A DNA stretch of 64,000 nt from Burkholderia contaminans (GCF_029633825.1 NZ_CP090642.1:1-64000), one strand, 5' to 3'. Numbered from the stretch's first letter, positions 45,699-56,801 are shown. Notes: generated from the letters alone by a model not told the origin. A program made the numbers and translations.

Positions 45699-46206
45699 CG
45701 TGCGGTCAATCGATAAGATGCGACGGCCGGCCGCTTCGGGACGATTTCTTGCGTTGATCGAGATGGTCCCCTGTGCATGATGTGATATCAGAACGAGTTA
45801 GAAAAATCGAGGGCAGCTATGGGGACCAATGAGCTGGCATTATCGGAGCAGGCATTAATCGAGGATATCCGCCGCAATGATTATCATGACAGCACGATGG
45901 CCCATTGAAACTCGGGTTCCGCGGAACGTGTGACCGTGACTGCTGGCTGTGCAAGTGCGTCCTGGGGGAGTTGAGACCGGCCTTCGCAACGCTGGGACGG
46001 GTGCCGACTTTATTGTGCGGCACTCGAGCCCATGAATTTGCGACAATTTTCCGATTCCGCGTCGGTGCTGACCGGCGAAGTGATACTTTTATTCCGCAAA
46101 TGGTGACCCGTTTGCTTTGGTCTACGACTGCTTACGTAGCGTGTAGTGTGTAGCGTCGGTCGGTTGAATCCGCCTCTCGTTCACGACATTCAGTCGGTCC
46201 AAGTGT
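45699..46206. other. Intergenic region at the right side of the island (about 500 bp)
   Basis: No gene is convincing. Short open frames on both strands around 45855-46153 show no family resemblance. I looked here for a second copy of the boundary repeats (38078-38137) and for the missing dhaK 5' end and found neither. Confidence 0.5.
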
Positions 46207-47019
46207 CTACGTTGATACATGGGGACGAGTTGCTGGTTCCTGCCTCAGTGCTTCGGCAATATCCAGCGCTGCTTTTTGCAGTTCGGGCACATAGCGGCGA
46301 GCGGCATCTTCGAGACTCACCGCGCGTGACAGGAAGACGACATTGAGACTGGCGATCACGCGTTCGTCCGCGCTGATCGCGACCGCAACCGCACCAATTT
46401 TCGCCTGTGCGGCCCAGTCTCCGTGATTCGAGCCGAAACCATCCTCGCGCACGCGCTGGATCAGCTTGCGTACGAGCGCATCGTTCCTCGCGAACGCCTG
46501 TTGCTCTTCGCCGCCCGCGCCGGAACGCAACAGTTCCAGAATATCCTCGCGCTCCTCGTCGGGGCACGTCGCGAAGTAGGCGCGGCCTGCAGCCGTCAGC
46601 AAGATCGGCAAACGCCGGCCGACCATCGCGCGATGAAACGACAGTCGGCTGAAGCGATGGGTCGTCTCGCGGATGATCATCGCGTCGCCATCGGGCGTAG
46701 TCAGATCCGATGGCCACGCGACACGCTGCAGTAGCTGCCCCATGATCGGCGGCGCCACGGTCGCGATGCGTTCGGTATCGGTGAAGCCCTCGCTCAACGA
46801 ACGCACCGCGAGCGTCAGGCGGAAGCTGTCGTCCGATGCGCTGCGGCGCACGAACCCTTCTTCCATCAAGGTTTCGAGCAGGCGGCGCACCGTGGTGCGA
46901 TGCAGGCCGGTCAGATCGGCGATCTGCTGGCTCGTTGCACGCCCGTCGTCCATCGCATTCAGCGTTCGCAACACCTGAAGGCCGCGTGCCAGTCCGCGTA
47001 CATTCGTGTAGGTTGTCAC
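46207..47019 (-). CDS. mhpR: IclR-family regulator MhpR
   Basis: MhpR activates the mhp operon in response to hydroxyphenylpropionates. The 270-residue protein has an IclR N-terminal winged helix (VRGLARGLQVLRTLNAMDDG; ATSQQIADLTGLHRTTVRRL) and an IclR effector domain (LTAAGRAYFATCPDEEREDI). The length is close to that of E. coli MhpR. It is divergent from mhpA, with 165 bp between start codons and a near-ideal dyad in that space, which strongly supports the role. Confidence 0.9.
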   Translation of the reverse strand: MTTYTNVRGLARGLQVLRTLNAMDDGRATSQQIADLTGLHRTTVRRLLETLMEEGFVRRSASDDSFRLTLAVRSLSEGFTDTERIATVAPPIMGQLLQRVAWPSDLTTPDGDAMIIRETTHRFSRLSFHRAMVGRRLPILLTAAGRAYFATCPDEEREDILELLRSGAGGEEQQAFARNDALVRKLIQRVREDGFGSNHGDWAAQAKIGAVAVAISADERVIASLNVVFLSRAVSLEDAARRYVPELQKAALDIAEALRQEPATRPHVST

Positions 47020-47045
47020 GTCAAAAAATCCCCTTTAAATCAATC

Positions 47046-47064
47046 ATGTGCATTCTATGCACAT
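47046..47064. promoter_or_regulatory. Putative MhpR operator
   Basis: ATGTGCA-N5-TGCACAT is a perfect 7-bp-arm inverted repeat in the mhpR/mhpA divergent region. It lies 26 bp upstream of the mhpR start and 120 bp upstream of the mhpA start. It suits IclR-type binding and could both repress mhpR and activate mhpA. Confidence 0.65.
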
Positions 47065-47184
47065 TCCGGAGATTTTGTTGAGGGCGTTTTCCGCCGTCCA
47101 TAAACTGCATTCATAAGCTGATCGAGCGAGAGCGACGCGCTTCGTCGGTTCAGCACATCGGACAAGCCCAGTCAGGAGACAAGC

Positions 47185-49032
47185 ATGCGCCACGCCTTTG
47201 AACCGGCGGCCGGCAACGGCCGCGCTCATCCTCACGAAACGACACATCGTTCGATCGAAACCGATGTCGCCATCATCGGCGCGGGCCCGGTCGGCCTGAT
47301 GATCGCGAACATTCTCGGCCTGGAGAGCGTGCGTGTCGTCGTGATCGAGAAGCTCGCGCAGATCATCGACTATCCGCGTGCCATCGGCCTCGACGACGAA
47401 GCGCTGCGCGTATTCCAGTCGGTCGGCCTTGTCGACGAGCTGCTTCCGCACACCACGCCGAATCACTGGATGCGCTTCACGCTGAACGGGAAGTGCTTCG
47501 CGTCGATCGAGCCGCGCACCGACGAATTTGGCTGGCCACGCCGCAACGCCTTCATCCAGCCGCTCGCCGATCAGATTCTGTACCGCGGCCTCGAGCGCTT
47601 CGAAAATGTGTCGACGCTGCTTGGCCACACCGTCGACAGCTTCGCGCAGGACGAGTCCGGCGTAACCATCGAGGCGACCGACGTGCACGGCGTGAAGACG
47701 ACGATCCGCACCGCTTACATGGTGGGCGCGGACGGTGGCAACAGCTTCGTGCGCCGCGCGCTCGACGTGCCGTTCGAAGGCCGCACGAAGCCGAATCAAT
47801 GGATCGTGATCGACGTGCGCAATGATCCCATCGGTTCTCCGCATGTTTATCTGCATTGCGACGCGCGGCGTCCCTATGTGTCGGCGGCGCTGCCGCACGG
47901 CATCCGGCGTTTCGAATTCATGGTGATGCCCGGCGAGACGGAAGCGGAACTGTCGAAGCCGGAGAACATGGCGGCGTTGGTGCGTGGGGTTGTCGACGAT
48001 CCCGACAAGGTCGACTACATTCGTCAGCGGGTCTATACGCACAACGCGCGGCTCGCGAGCACGTTCCGCGTCAAGCGCGTTCTGCTCGCGGGCGATGCCG
48101 CGCACATCATGCCGGTGTGGCAGGGGCAGGGTTACAACAGCGGCATTCGCGACGCGAGCAATCTCGGCTGGAAGCTCGCTATGGTCGTGAAGGGCACGGC
48201 GCGCGATTCCCTGCTCGATACCTACACGCTGGAGCGGCGCGCCCACGCACGCTCGATGATCCACCTGTCGGAAGTCGCGGGCGACATCTTCGCGCCGACG
48301 AGCTTCTTCGGATCGAAAGTGCGCGACGCGTTCGTGCGCTGCCTCGACGTGCTGCCTTCCATGAAGCGCTACTTCGTCGAAATGCGCTTCAAGCCGATGC
48401 CGCGCTATGAAGAGGGCGTCGTGCTGCTGGCGCGACGCGAGCGGTCCGATGGCCTGCTCGCGCGCCTGATCGCGAAGCGGGGGCACGGCGCATTCGGACG
48501 GCTGGTCGGGCTGATGAGCGAGAAACGTGAATCGCTGATAGGGCGGATGGTGCACGGCGGTGATGCGCAGGCGGGCACCCCCGTAGGCCGCATGTTCATT
48601 CAGCCGCGAGTGCGTGCGGCGGATGGCAGCATCGTTCGACTCGACGATGCGATCGGTAACCGCTTCGCGATCGTGGGGTGGGGCACGGACCCGACCTTCT
48701 GTCTGACTCCCGAGGCGCGCCGCATCTGGAGCGCGCTCGGGGGATGCTTCGTGATCGCGAAGCCCGATCCGCAGCTCGCCTTCCACGATGACGTGCCCGA
48801 CGACGTGATCGCCATTGGCGACATCGACTCGCGCTTGCGCGACTGGTTTTCTCGCGTGCCGGAATCGGTCGTACTGCTGCGTCCGGACCGCTTCGTGGCC
48901 GGCATGTGTTCGCCGCAATGCGTATCGGATTGCGTGTCGCGGCTGGCACATCGGCTGTCGCTTCCCATGACGACGGGCGCAACGCCCAACGACGCGACGT
49001 TCACGCACGTCGCCGACCTGGCGGGAGCCTGA
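47185..49032 (+). CDS. mhpA: 3-(3-hydroxyphenyl)propionate 2-hydroxylase
   Basis: MhpA is a flavoprotein monooxygenase that ortho-hydroxylates 3-(3-hydroxyphenyl)propionate to the 2,3-dihydroxy compound using NADH and O2. The 615-residue protein contains the FAD-binding GXGXXG ([15 protein letters not shown], residues about 29-43), the [15 protein letters not shown] segment and the GD motif [19 protein letters not shown]. It is longer than the E. coli enzyme (554), with extra residues at the N-terminus and a thioredoxin-like C-terminal domain. AGGAG stands just upstream of the start at 47185. It is the first gene of the mhp operon. Confidence 0.95.
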   Translation: MRHAFEPAAGNGRAHPHETTHRSIETDVAIIGAGPVGLMIANILGLESVRVVVIEKLAQIIDYPRAIGLDDEALRVFQSVGLVDELLPHTTPNHWMRFTLNGKCFASIEPRTDEFGWPRRNAFIQPLADQILYRGLERFENVSTLLGHTVDSFAQDESGVTIEATDVHGVKTTIRTAYMVGADGGNSFVRRALDVPFEGRTKPNQWIVIDVRNDPIGSPHVYLHCDARRPYVSAALPHGIRRFEFMVMPGETEAELSKPENMAALVRGVVDDPDKVDYIRQRVYTHNARLASTFRVKRVLLAGDAAHIMPVWQGQGYNSGIRDASNLGWKLAMVVKGTARDSLLDTYTLERRAHARSMIHLSEVAGDIFAPTSFFGSKVRDAFVRCLDVLPSMKRYFVEMRFKPMPRYEEGVVLLARRERSDGLLARLIAKRGHGAFGRLVGLMSEKRESLIGRMVHGGDAQAGTPVGRMFIQPRVRAADGSIVRLDDAIGNRFAIVGWGTDPTFCLTPEARRIWSALGGCFVIAKPDPQLAFHDDVPDDVIAIGDIDSRLRDWFSRVPESVVLLRPDRFVAGMCSPQCVSDCVSRLAHRLSLPMTTGATPNDATFTHVADLAGA

Positions 49033-49033
49033 G

Positions 49034-49987
49034 ATGCCGGTCCATCTCGAATGCATGTCGCACTCGCCGCTGCACGGCTACTTCGATCCGGAGCCGGCGG
49101 TCGTCGCGGAAGTCGAGCAGGTGCAGCGCGTGGCGCGCGAGCGGGTCGACGCGTTCGATCCGGAGTTGGTGATCGTGTTCGCGCCTGACCACTACAACGG
49201 ATTTTTCTACGACGTGATGCCGCAGTTCTGCATCGGCGTGAGCGCGACGGCCATCGGCGATTTCGGCAGCGCGGCCGGCCCGTTGCCCGTTGCGCGCGAT
49301 GTGGCGCTCGCGCTCGCCGATGCGACGCTCGCGAGCGATATCGACGTTGCCGTGTCGTATCGCATGCAGGTCGATCACGGTTGCGCGCAGGCGCTCGAGG
49401 TGCTCACGGGCGGCATCGACCGCTATCCGGTCGTGCCCGTCTTCATCAACTCGGTTGCACCGCCGATGGCGTCGTGCCGCCGGGCCCGGCTGCTTGGCGA
49501 TGCGATTGGCCGTGCCGTCGCGCGTATGAACCGGCGCGTGTTGGTGATCGGCTCGGGCGGCATTTCGCATGAGCCGCCGGTGCCGGAAATCGCGGGCGCA
49601 GACGATATCGTCGCGGAACGGCTGATCGCGGGGCGCAACCCGTCACCAGCGTCGCGCGATGCGCGGCAATCCCGCACCGTCGCGGCGGCCAAGGCATTCG
49701 CGGTGGGCGACAGCCGCCTGCATCCGCTTAATCCCGCATGGGACCGCATGTTTCTCGAATTGCTCGAGAGCGGTGAAATCACTGCCGCCGATGGCCTCAC
49801 GAACGATGCGATCACGCGCGATGCGGGCAAGTCGGCGCACGAGATCCGTACGTGGGTTGCCGCATTCGGTGCGCTCGCGGCGAGCGGTCCTTACGCGGCA
49901 TCGATCGATTACTACCGCGCGATTCCGGAGTGGATCGCGGGCTTCGGCGCGATGCATGCGCGAGAACAGGCCCATTCCAGGAGATAG
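49034..49987 (+). CDS. mhpB: 2,3-dihydroxyphenylpropionate 1,2-dioxygenase
   Basis: MhpB is a class III extradiol dioxygenase that opens the ring between C1 and C2 of 2,3-dihydroxyphenylpropionate. The 317-residue protein shows the two catalytic histidines at the same numbers as in E. coli MhpB: His115 (MQVDHGCAQ) and His179 (GSGGISHEPP). Metal ligands come from the N-terminal block (MSHSPLHGYFDP) and FAPDHYNGFFY. It starts 1 bp after the mhpA stop, so translation is coupled. Confidence 0.96.
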   Translation: MPVHLECMSHSPLHGYFDPEPAVVAEVEQVQRVARERVDAFDPELVIVFAPDHYNGFFYDVMPQFCIGVSATAIGDFGSAAGPLPVARDVALALADATLASDIDVAVSYRMQVDHGCAQALEVLTGGIDRYPVVPVFINSVAPPMASCRRARLLGDAIGRAVARMNRRVLVIGSGGISHEPPVPEIAGADDIVAERLIAGRNPSPASRDARQSRTVAAAKAFAVGDSRLHPLNPAWDRMFLELLESGEITAADGLTNDAITRDAGKSAHEIRTWVAAFGALAASGPYAASIDYYRAIPEWIAGFGAMHAREQAHSRR

Positions 49988-49991
49988 AGCC

Positions 49992-50780
49992 ATGGCAAAT
50001 GACGACAGCATGCTGGCGATGGCCGAGCGCCTGCGTGAAGCGCAGGACTCGCGCCGGACGATCGCGCCGCTACGCGATGCGTGCCCCGAAGGCGACGCGG
50101 TACTCGCCTACGCGATCCAGCAGATCAACAACGACTTGCGCAAGGCGAACGGCGAGCGCGTCGTCGGCAGGAAAATCGGCCTGACTTCGCCCGCGGTCCA
50201 GAAGCAACTTGGCGTCGATCAGCCGGACTTCGGCGCGTTGTTCGCGTCGATGGCATACGGCGACGGCCAGCCGATGCCGATTGCCTCGTTGATCCAGCCG
50301 AAGGTTGAAGCGGAGATCGCGCTCGTGCTCGAACGTGACCTGACCGCCGAAAAACACACCTTCGTGGATCTGATCTCCGCGACCGCGTATGCGGTGGCTG
50401 CGATCGAGGTCGTCGACAGTCGCATCCGCGATTGGGACATCCGGTTTTTCGACACCGTCGCGGACAACGCGTCGAGCGCGCTGTTCGTGCTCGGTAGCCG
50501 GCCGATGCTGCTGCGCGATATCGAACTGAGCGCGTGTGCCATGACGCTCACGCAGGACGGCGAAGTCCTTTCACGCGGCAATGGAAGCGCGTGCCTCGGC
50601 AATCCACTGAATGCGGCCGCGTGGCTCGCGGATCGGATGGTTCGACTCGGCACGCCGCTGCGCGCGGGCGACATCGTGCTGACGGGCGCGCTTGGCCCGA
50701 TGGTCGCGGTAAAGGCGGCCGGCACTTATACGGCGCACATCGAAGGGCTCGGCAGCGTGCGCGCCAGTTTCAGCGAATGA
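49992..50780 (+). CDS. mhpD: 2-keto-4-pentenoate hydratase
   Basis: MhpD hydrates 2-hydroxypenta-2,4-dienoate to 4-hydroxy-2-oxovalerate. The 262-residue protein has the fumarylacetoacetate-hydrolase-like fold motifs: [35 protein letters not shown] with the metal-ligand Glu residues, [13 protein letters not shown] and [10 protein letters not shown]. The start at 49992 lies 4 bp after the mhpB stop and has a GGAGA-like site upstream. Confidence 0.95.
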   Translation: MANDDSMLAMAERLREAQDSRRTIAPLRDACPEGDAVLAYAIQQINNDLRKANGERVVGRKIGLTSPAVQKQLGVDQPDFGALFASMAYGDGQPMPIASLIQPKVEAEIALVLERDLTAEKHTFVDLISATAYAVAAIEVVDSRIRDWDIRFFDTVADNASSALFVLGSRPMLLRDIELSACAMTLTQDGEVLSRGNGSACLGNPLNAAAWLADRMVRLGTPLRAGDIVLTGALGPMVAVKAAGTYTAHIEGLGSVRASFSE

Positions 50781-50797
50781 TGGACGGAGACATCCCA

Positions 50798-51745
50798 ATG
50801 GCAACAGGCAATACCCAGTGCAAAGCCGCGATCATCGGATCCGGCAACATCGGCACCGACCTGATGATCAAGATCATGCGTCGCGGCACGCATCTCGAAG
50901 TCGCGGCGATGGTCGGCATCGATCCGGCCTCGGACGGCCTCGCGCGCGCCGCGAGGCTTGGCGTGGCGACGACGCATGAAGGCGTGGAGGGGCTGGTGCG
51001 CCTGCCCGTGTTCGACGAGATCGACTTTGTGTTCGATGCGACGTCCGCCGGCGCACATGTGAAGAACGACGCGTTCCTGCGCGCGCACAAGCCCGGCATT
51101 CGCGTGATCGATCTGACGCCCGCTGCAATCGGACCGTACTGTGTGCCGGTGGTGAACCTCGACGCGCATCTCGATGCGCCGAACGTGAACATGGTCACGT
51201 GTGGCGGACAGGCGACGATTCCGATGGTTGCCGCGGTGTCGCGGGTCGCAAAGGTCCATTACGCGGAAATCGTCGCATCGATCAGCAGCAAGTCGGCGGG
51301 ACCCGGCACGCGCGCCAATATCGACGAGTTCACCGAGACGACGTCGAAGGCCATTGAAGCGGTCGGCGGCGCGGGCAAGGGCAAGGCGATCATCGTGCTC
51401 AATCCGGCCGAGCCGCCGCTCATGATGCGCGACACCGTCTATGTGCTGTCCGAAGCGGCGGACCGGGCGCTGATCGAAGCGTCGGTCGAGCAGATGGCCG
51501 CTGCGGTCCACAGCTACGTGCCCGGCTATCGCCTGAAGCAGTCCGTGCAGTTCGACGACATCCCCGCCGCTGCGCCGCTGCATATTCCCGGACTCGGCCA
51601 CTTCAGCGGACTCAAGACCTCGATCTTCATCGAAGTGGAAGGCGCGGCACATTATCTGCCGGCCTACGCGGGCAATCTCGACATCATGACTTCCGCCGCA
51701 ATGGCAACGGCCGAACGCATGGCCGCGTCGCTTGTGAACGCCTGA
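50798..51745 (+). CDS. mhpF: Acetaldehyde dehydrogenase (acylating)
   Basis: MhpF converts acetaldehyde from the aldolase to acetyl-CoA with NAD and CoA. The 315-residue protein has the NAD-binding Rossmann motif [14 protein letters not shown] and the catalytic Cys135 in [12 protein letters not shown]. The start at 50798 is preceded by GGAGA; an ATG a few codons upstream is less well placed. It forms a channelling complex with MhpE, encoded next. Confidence 0.95.
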   Translation: MATGNTQCKAAIIGSGNIGTDLMIKIMRRGTHLEVAAMVGIDPASDGLARAARLGVATTHEGVEGLVRLPVFDEIDFVFDATSAGAHVKNDAFLRAHKPGIRVIDLTPAAIGPYCVPVVNLDAHLDAPNVNMVTCGGQATIPMVAAVSRVAKVHYAEIVASISSKSAGPGTRANIDEFTETTSKAIEAVGGAGKGKAIIVLNPAEPPLMMRDTVYVLSEAADRALIEASVEQMAAAVHSYVPGYRLKQSVQFDDIPAAAPLHIPGLGHFSGLKTSIFIEVEGAAHYLPAYAGNLDIMTSAAMATAERMAASLVNA

Positions 51746-51763
51746 AGTAAGAAACACTCGATC

Positions 51764-52783
51764 ATGGACAAGAAACTCTATATCTCCGACGTGACGCTGC
51801 GTGACGGCATGCACGCGATCCGTCATCAGTATTCGATTCGGAACGTGCAGGACATCGCCCGCGCGCTGGACGACGCGAAGGTCGACAGCATCGAGGTCGC
51901 GCACGGCGATGGCCTGCAGGGCTCGAGCTTCAACTACGGTTTCGGCGCGCACAGCGATCTGGAATGGATCGAGACGGTAGCGGATGTGGTGAAGCACGCG
52001 AAAATCGCGACGCTGCTTCTGCCCGGCATCGGCACGATTCACGATTTGAAGGCCGCGTACGACGCGGGCGCGCGTGTCGTGCGTGTCGCGACCCATTGCA
52101 CGGAAGCGGACATTTCGAAGCAGCACATCGAATATGCGCGCCGCCTCGACATGGACACCGTCGGCTTTCTGATGATGAGCCACATGACCACGCCTGCAAA
52201 CCTCGCGATCGAAGCGAAGAAGATGGAAAGCTATGGCGCGACCTGCGTGTACGTGGTCGATTCCGGCGGCGCGATGAACATGAACGACATTCGTGCACGC
52301 TTCCGGGCGCTCAAGGCGGTGCTGCGCCCCGAGACCGAGACGGGCATGCATGCCCATCACAACCTGAGCCTTGGCGTGGCCAACTCGATCGTTGCGGTCG
52401 AGGAGGGGTGCGACCGTATCGATGCGAGTCTGGCGGGCATGGGTGCGGGCGCGGGCAACGCCCCTCTCGAAGTGTTCATCGCGACGGCCGAGCGCCTTGG
52501 CTGGCATCACGGCACCGATCTCTATCGCCTACTCGATGCGGCCGACGACATCGTGCGCCCGTTGCAGGACCGGCCGGTGCGCGTGGACCGCGAAACGCTC
52601 GCGCTGGGCTATGCGGGCGTGTATTCGAGCTTCCTGCGGCATTCCGAAATTGCGGCGAAGAAATACGGCCTGAAAGCCGTCGATATTCTCGTCGAGCTGG
52701 GCAAGCGCCGCATGGTGGGAGGTCAGGAAGACATGATCGTTGACGTCGCGCTCGATCTGAAGAAGCGCGAAGCACGCGCCTGA
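51764..52783 (+). CDS. mhpE: 4-hydroxy-2-oxovalerate aldolase
   Basis: MhpE splits 4-hydroxy-2-oxovalerate to pyruvate and acetaldehyde. The 339-residue protein is a class II aldolase of the HMGL-like TIM barrel family, with the N-terminal [16 protein letters not shown] motif (Arg and Asp of the active site) and the metal-binding HXH in [15 protein letters not shown]. It follows mhpF by 18 bp and is its physical partner. Confidence 0.96.
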   Translation: MDKKLYISDVTLRDGMHAIRHQYSIRNVQDIARALDDAKVDSIEVAHGDGLQGSSFNYGFGAHSDLEWIETVADVVKHAKIATLLLPGIGTIHDLKAAYDAGARVVRVATHCTEADISKQHIEYARRLDMDTVGFLMMSHMTTPANLAIEAKKMESYGATCVYVVDSGGAMNMNDIRARFRALKAVLRPETETGMHAHHNLSLGVANSIVAVEEGCDRIDASLAGMGAGAGNAPLEVFIATAERLGWHHGTDLYRLLDAADDIVRPLQDRPVRVDRETLALGYAGVYSSFLRHSEIAAKKYGLKAVDILVELGKRRMVGGQEDMIVDVALDLKKREARA

Positions 52784-52841
52784 ACCACCCAGTATGCCAG
52801 GCGCCATGAAGAGCGCCGCATCGTTCAACCTGGAGACATCG

Positions 52842-54095
52842 ATGAAAACGTCAACGGCTTTATCCGCGCGCGCAGGCGGTGCCATCACCATCGGCCTGTG
52901 CCTCGCGGTTGCCCTCCTCGAAGGGCTCGACCTGCAATCAACCGGCATCGCCGCGCCGCGCATGGCACACGAGTTTCATCTCGCGATCGCGCAGCTCGGC
53001 TGGGCATTCGGCATCGGCGCGCTCGGCCTGTTGCCGGGCGCGGCGATTGGCGGCAGGCTCGCGGATCGCATTGGCCGCAAGCGCGTGCTGATGATGTCGG
53101 TCGCGCTGTTCGGGATATTTTCGATTGCAACGACTCAGGTGTGGGATCTGCAGAGCCTGCTCGTCGCCCGCTTTCTCACGGGTCTCGGTCTCGGCGCTGC
53201 GATGCCGAACCTGATCGCATTGTGCGCGGAGGCGGCAGCGCCCGGACAACGCAGCACGGCCGTCGGCGCAATGTACTGCGGCATGCCTTTCGGCGCGGCG
53301 CTCGCGGCCGTGATCGGCATCGTCAGCCCGGGCGCCGAGGGCTGGCGGCATATCTTCTATGTCGGCGGAATCGGGCCGCTGCTGACCTTGCCGCTCCTGG
53401 CGCTCTTGTTGAAAGAGTCGCCGCACTTTGTCGCAGCGAGCCGGACGGCGATCCCCGAATCGAACGACGGCATCGTCCGCGCGCTCTTCAGTGACGAGCG
53501 TGCGGCGACAACCATCGCGCTGTGGATTAGCTACCTGGGGACGTTGATCGTGCTGTACTTCCTGATGAACTGGCTGCCGTCGATGGTGCTCTCGCGCGGC
53601 CTCACGTCGGTACAGGCGAGCATCGTGCAGATGTTGTTCAACATCGGCGGCGTCGTCGGCGCGATCGTGATCGCGGGGCTGATGGATCGCATTGGCAAGC
53701 GGCCGGTCGTGATCGGCATGTATACCGGCATCGCTATTGCGTTGCTGGCGCTCGCCGGCGCGACGGGCAGCGTGTCGATGGCATGGGGCGGCCTGCTGGC
53801 GGGCCTGTTTCTCGTTGGCACGCAGTCGGTGCTGTATGCGCTCGCGGGGGCAACGTATCCGACGCTGGTGCGGGGCACGGGCGTCGGCGCAGCGGTCGCC
53901 GTCGGCCGCGTGGGTTCGATAGTCGGCCCGCTCATCGCCGGGCAACTGCTGGCGTTGGGCCAGAGCGCGTCGATGCTCGTGATTTCGAGCATTCCGTTCA
54001 TCGTGATCGCGGCGCTCGGCGCGCTCGCCGTGGTAGCGAAATCTGCACGCGAGTCGGCCAACGGCTCGCACACTTTTGGAACCGAATCGATCTGA
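52842..54095 (+). CDS. mhpT: MFS transporter for hydroxyphenylpropionate (MhpT-like)
   Basis: The 417-residue inner-membrane protein has 12 predicted membrane segments and the aromatic acid:H+ symporter signature: [18 protein letters not shown] (with the D-x-x-D-like TM1 motif, here LEGLDLQ) and [15 protein letters not shown] between TM2 and TM3. GGAGA precedes the start at 52842; an upstream start at 52794 is possible but less likely. Its place between mhpE and mhpC shows it imports the operon's substrate. The E. coli transporter is at the end of its operon, so the gene order differs. Confidence 0.92.
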   Translation: MKTSTALSARAGGAITIGLCLAVALLEGLDLQSTGIAAPRMAHEFHLAIAQLGWAFGIGALGLLPGAAIGGRLADRIGRKRVLMMSVALFGIFSIATTQVWDLQSLLVARFLTGLGLGAAMPNLIALCAEAAAPGQRSTAVGAMYCGMPFGAALAAVIGIVSPGAEGWRHIFYVGGIGPLLTLPLLALLLKESPHFVAASRTAIPESNDGIVRALFSDERAATTIALWISYLGTLIVLYFLMNWLPSMVLSRGLTSVQASIVQMLFNIGGVVGAIVIAGLMDRIGKRPVVIGMYTGIAIALLALAGATGSVSMAWGGLLAGLFLVGTQSVLYALAGATYPTLVRGTGVGAAVAVGRVGSIVGPLIAGQLLALGQSASMLVISSIPFIVIAALGALAVVAKSARESANGSHTFGTESI

Positions 54096-54109
54096 CTAAG
54101 GACATCGAC

Positions 54110-54994
54110 ATGACTGACACCGTGATTCATACAGAGGCCGCAACTAGCAAGTTCGTGAACGTGGTGGAAGGCGGCAAGGAACTGCGCGTGCACTACAACG
54201 ACACCGGCGCAGGCACGGAAACGCTGGTGTTGCTGCACGGTTCTGGGCCGGGCGCGAGCGGCTGGGCCAACTTCTATCGCAATGTGGACGCGTTCGCGAA
54301 TGCGGGTTATCGCGTGATCCTCGTGGACTGTCCCGGCTGGGGCAAGAGCGATTCGATCGTGTGTACTGGCTCGCGCTCCGACCTGAACGCGCGCGTGCTG
54401 AAGGGCGTGCTGGATATGCTCGGTATCGAGCGCGCGCATCTCGTTGGTAACTCGATGGGCGGGCATAGTGCGGTGGCCTTCGCGCTGTCGAATCCGGAGC
54501 GCGTCGGCAAGCTCGTGCTGATGGGCGGCGGCACGGGCGGTCCGAGCCAGTTCGTTCCAATGCCGACGGAAGGCATCAAGCTGCTGCAAGGGCTGTATCG
54601 CGACCCGACGCTCGAGAACCTGAAGAAGATGTTGAACGTGTTCGTCCACGATGCGAGCACGATGACGGAAGAGCTGATGCAGACACGGCTCGATAACATG
54701 CTCGCGCGACGCGATCATCTCGAGAACTTCGTGAAGAGTCTGGCGGCCAATCCGAAGCAGTTTCCGGACTACGGTCACCGGCTGAACGAAATCAAGGCGC
54801 CCGCGCTGGTGATTTGGGGCCGCGATGACCGGTTCGTGCCGCTCGATGTCGGCCTCCGACTCGTTTGGGGCATGCCAAACGCCGATCTGCATGTGTTCGG
54901 GCGTTGCGGGCACTGGGCGCAATGGGAGCATGCCGAGCGATTCAACCGGATGGTGCTGGAGTTCCTGCACCCGGCGCCGACCGAAGGCCAGTGA
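54110..54994 (+). CDS. mhpC: 2-hydroxy-6-oxonona-2,4-dienedioate hydrolase
   Basis: MhpC is the C-C bond hydrolase that cleaves the ring-opened product to succinate and 2-hydroxypentadienoate. The 294-residue alpha/beta hydrolase contains the oxyanion region [15 protein letters not shown], the nucleophile elbow GNSMGGHS (Ser), the Asp in [10 protein letters not shown] and the His in [10 protein letters not shown]. It is the last gene of the operon, 14 bp after mhpT. Confidence 0.95.
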   Translation: MTDTVIHTEAATSKFVNVVEGGKELRVHYNDTGAGTETLVLLHGSGPGASGWANFYRNVDAFANAGYRVILVDCPGWGKSDSIVCTGSRSDLNARVLKGVLDMLGIERAHLVGNSMGGHSAVAFALSNPERVGKLVLMGGGTGGPSQFVPMPTEGIKLLQGLYRDPTLENLKKMLNVFVHDASTMTEELMQTRLDNMLARRDHLENFVKSLAANPKQFPDYGHRLNEIKAPALVIWGRDDRFVPLDVGLRLVWGMPNADLHVFGRCGHWAQWEHAERFNRMVLEFLHPAPTEGQ

Positions 54995-55401
54995 CGTGCG
55001 TGCTTAACCCGCCGCGCGACATTGCGCCTGACCCCGGCCCACGTCGCGCTCGTGGCGCGCGGGGCGCGCGACGTCGACGCGACACACGCCATTCACAACG
55101 ACGACTACGCACGATTTCTCGATAACGTCGGAATGTCCGAACTCGCGGCGGATATGCGCTCTTTCCGGAATCCGTTCGGCCTGGAAGCGAACGCTGGAAG
55201 TTATCGATCGCGTGCAGGCCAAGCAGCCGTCAGAAGTGGACGGATCGGAAAAGGCATCCTGACAGTTGGACGGCGCTGCCCTTACAGCCGTCCACCTTGA
55301 ACCTCCTGGATTTCTTGGACAGCGCCGCACTTTAGTGTTCGGTCGAGCAGATCTGAGCAGGTCAATGACGCGGTGGTCTCATGTTACGGAAGGTCATCAA
55401 G
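54995..55401. other. Region between mhp operon and second cluster
   Basis: This about 400-bp stretch has short open frames only. A frame starting near 55022 (MRLTPAHVALVARGARDVDA) has no family resemblance and no ribosome binding site. Nothing is called. Confidence 0.45.
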
Positions 55402-55656
55402 TCAAGCGGCGCGCATTGCCGGTCGCGTTGCTGCTGGGGGAAATACATACCATAAGCCGTCATCGTGTCGGAAGAAAAATATCGCCAACGACCGACCAGG
55501 CTTGGTGGACTCAACACAGATACAGCGTCCTTCGCGATATACCTTGTCGCTGAGCGGGAAGCGCTTGATGCGAATCGGTGACGTGTCGGAGGGGGCAAGC
55601 CACTTGTCGATCAACCTGCGCAAACAATACCCATCGTAGTTCATCGAATGCTCCAT
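55402..55656 (-). CDS. Small hypothetical protein (84 aa)
   Basis: The frame reads MEHSMNYDGYCLRRLIDKWL, contains KRFPLSDKVYREGRCICVE and FFFRHDDGLWYVFPPAA, and looks protein-like (aromatic and charged residues alternate, little Arg-rich noise). The true start may be the Met at residue 5. No function or family is known to me. It is isolated between two catabolic clusters. Confidence 0.5.
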   Translation of the reverse strand: MEHSMNYDGYCLRRLIDKWLAPSDTSPIRIKRFPLSDKVYREGRCICVESTKPGRSLAIFFFRHDDGLWYVFPPAATRPAMRAA

Positions 55657-55779
55657 GACCCATCACCGTGACTCGGCCACCTTTGAGTCCGCACCTTGGC
55701 GCGTGCGGTACCGCCAAGGCGCGGGTGCTTCGATTGCCCTCGGGGTAACTTGACTTCCGGGCGAGGGCTGGGCGGCAGT

Positions 55780-55934
55780 TATCAGTCGCATGACTTATTT
55801 ATACAGTCACGCGACTGATAGATCAATGCCATCTTCCCTAGGAGAATCACCTATCCGCCTGATAAATATGGATGATATTTAAAGGGTCATATCGCTTTAT
55901 GTTCGATTGACTGGTAATTATCAGTCGCGTGACA
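55780..55934. promoter_or_regulatory. Three TetR-type operator copies upstream of tetR
   Basis: TATCAGTCGCATGACT (55780-55795), AGTCACGCGACTGATA (55805-55820, inverted) and TATCAGTCGCGTGACA (55919-55934) share a 16-bp unit with an AGTC-N4-GACT core that is itself symmetric. The first two face each other 9 bp apart. They precede the tetR gene at 56013 by 79-233 bp. Confidence 0.65.
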
Positions 55935-56012
55935 TATTATTTGTGACAAGGTGGTTGCTCGCTATGGTGGCTAGGGCGAGCACCGATGAACTGACTGCGA
56001 TCGCTCGAGGGA

Positions 56013-56732
56013 ATGGTGATGGTTGAGCGGTTGGACTGGTCGAAGCGCACACCGGCGGCTGCCGGCAAGAGGTCAAAGATGAGGGAGCTGGCGATTGAAC
56101 TGGCAGGGGCTAAAGAGTTGGCCGACGAGCCGAAGCGCCGCGGCAACAGAACGACACGAGTCCCCGAAATCGTGGAGGCCGCGATCAATGTCCTCGCGCA
56201 GTACGGTAACGTCGGCTTCGCTTTGCGCCGCGTGGCGAGCGATGTTGGAATCCACCTGGCGACCTTGCAATACTACTTTCCGACCAGAGAAGACCTTTTG
56301 CGAGCGGCGTTGGAGGCGGTGGCAACACGATATCTGACGCTCTATGAAAATGTGGTCGACGACGATGATCTATCGCCGGAGGCGCGACTAGATGTCATCG
56401 CAGATATCGCGTTTGACGAGTTGGTCAAGCGTGGTACGCACATTGCACCATTTTGCCTGGAAGTCTGGAGCATGGCCGAGCGCGAAGAATTTGCCCGAGA
56501 CTTGGTGGCAGGTTTCAACCGTCGGTTCCAGGAGACGTTCGCCCGATTGCTGGCCAAGATCAATCGATCGCTTACACCTCGGGAGTGTGCGTTACGCGGT
56601 CGTCTGCTGTACTCCCATTTGGCCGGTTTAATCGTGTTAGTCCGGCCGACACATGGCGCATCGTCAGACGATGAATCACTTCGCGCTGCGACGAAGGCTG
56701 TCTGGAGGGCGCTCAGCTGTGCTCCACAGTAG
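56013..56732 (+). CDS. TetR-family regulator
   Basis: The 239-residue protein has a TetR helix-turn-helix at residues about 50-95 (TRVPEIVEAAINVLAQYG; DVGIHLATLQYYFPTREDLL) after an unusually long N-terminal extension of about 45 residues; the true start may be the Met at residue 23. A helical ligand domain with cluster TLYENVVDDDDLSPEARLDV follows. Three symmetric repeats upstream suggest autoregulation. It is convergent with a second tetR gene that precedes the second catabolic cluster, so it may act on it too. Confidence 0.85.
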   Translation: MVMVERLDWSKRTPAAAGKRSKMRELAIELAGAKELADEPKRRGNRTTRVPEIVEAAINVLAQYGNVGFALRRVASDVGIHLATLQYYFPTREDLLRAALEAVATRYLTLYENVVDDDDLSPEARLDVIADIAFDELVKRGTHIAPFCLEVWSMAEREEFARDLVAGFNRRFQETFARLLAKINRSLTPRECALRGRLLYSHLAGLIVLVRPTHGASSDDESLRAATKAVWRALSCAPQ

Positions 56733-56801
56733 CGCGGCACGAGAAGCTAATACAACGTAAATGACCCACCAATGATGGGGGAGACACCACCTTGCGAGAT
56801 C

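Noticed and set aside
45855..46153. Short frames at the right side of the island as possible transposase remnants
   Set aside because: No transposase motif and no matching terminal repeat could be seen.
50726..52510. 594-residue minus-strand frame opposite mhpF and mhpE
   Set aside because: A shadow of two clearly assigned catabolic genes.
55022..55300. 92-residue frame between the two catabolic clusters
   Set aside because: No recognisable domain and no ribosome binding site; the second half is Arg-rich noise.
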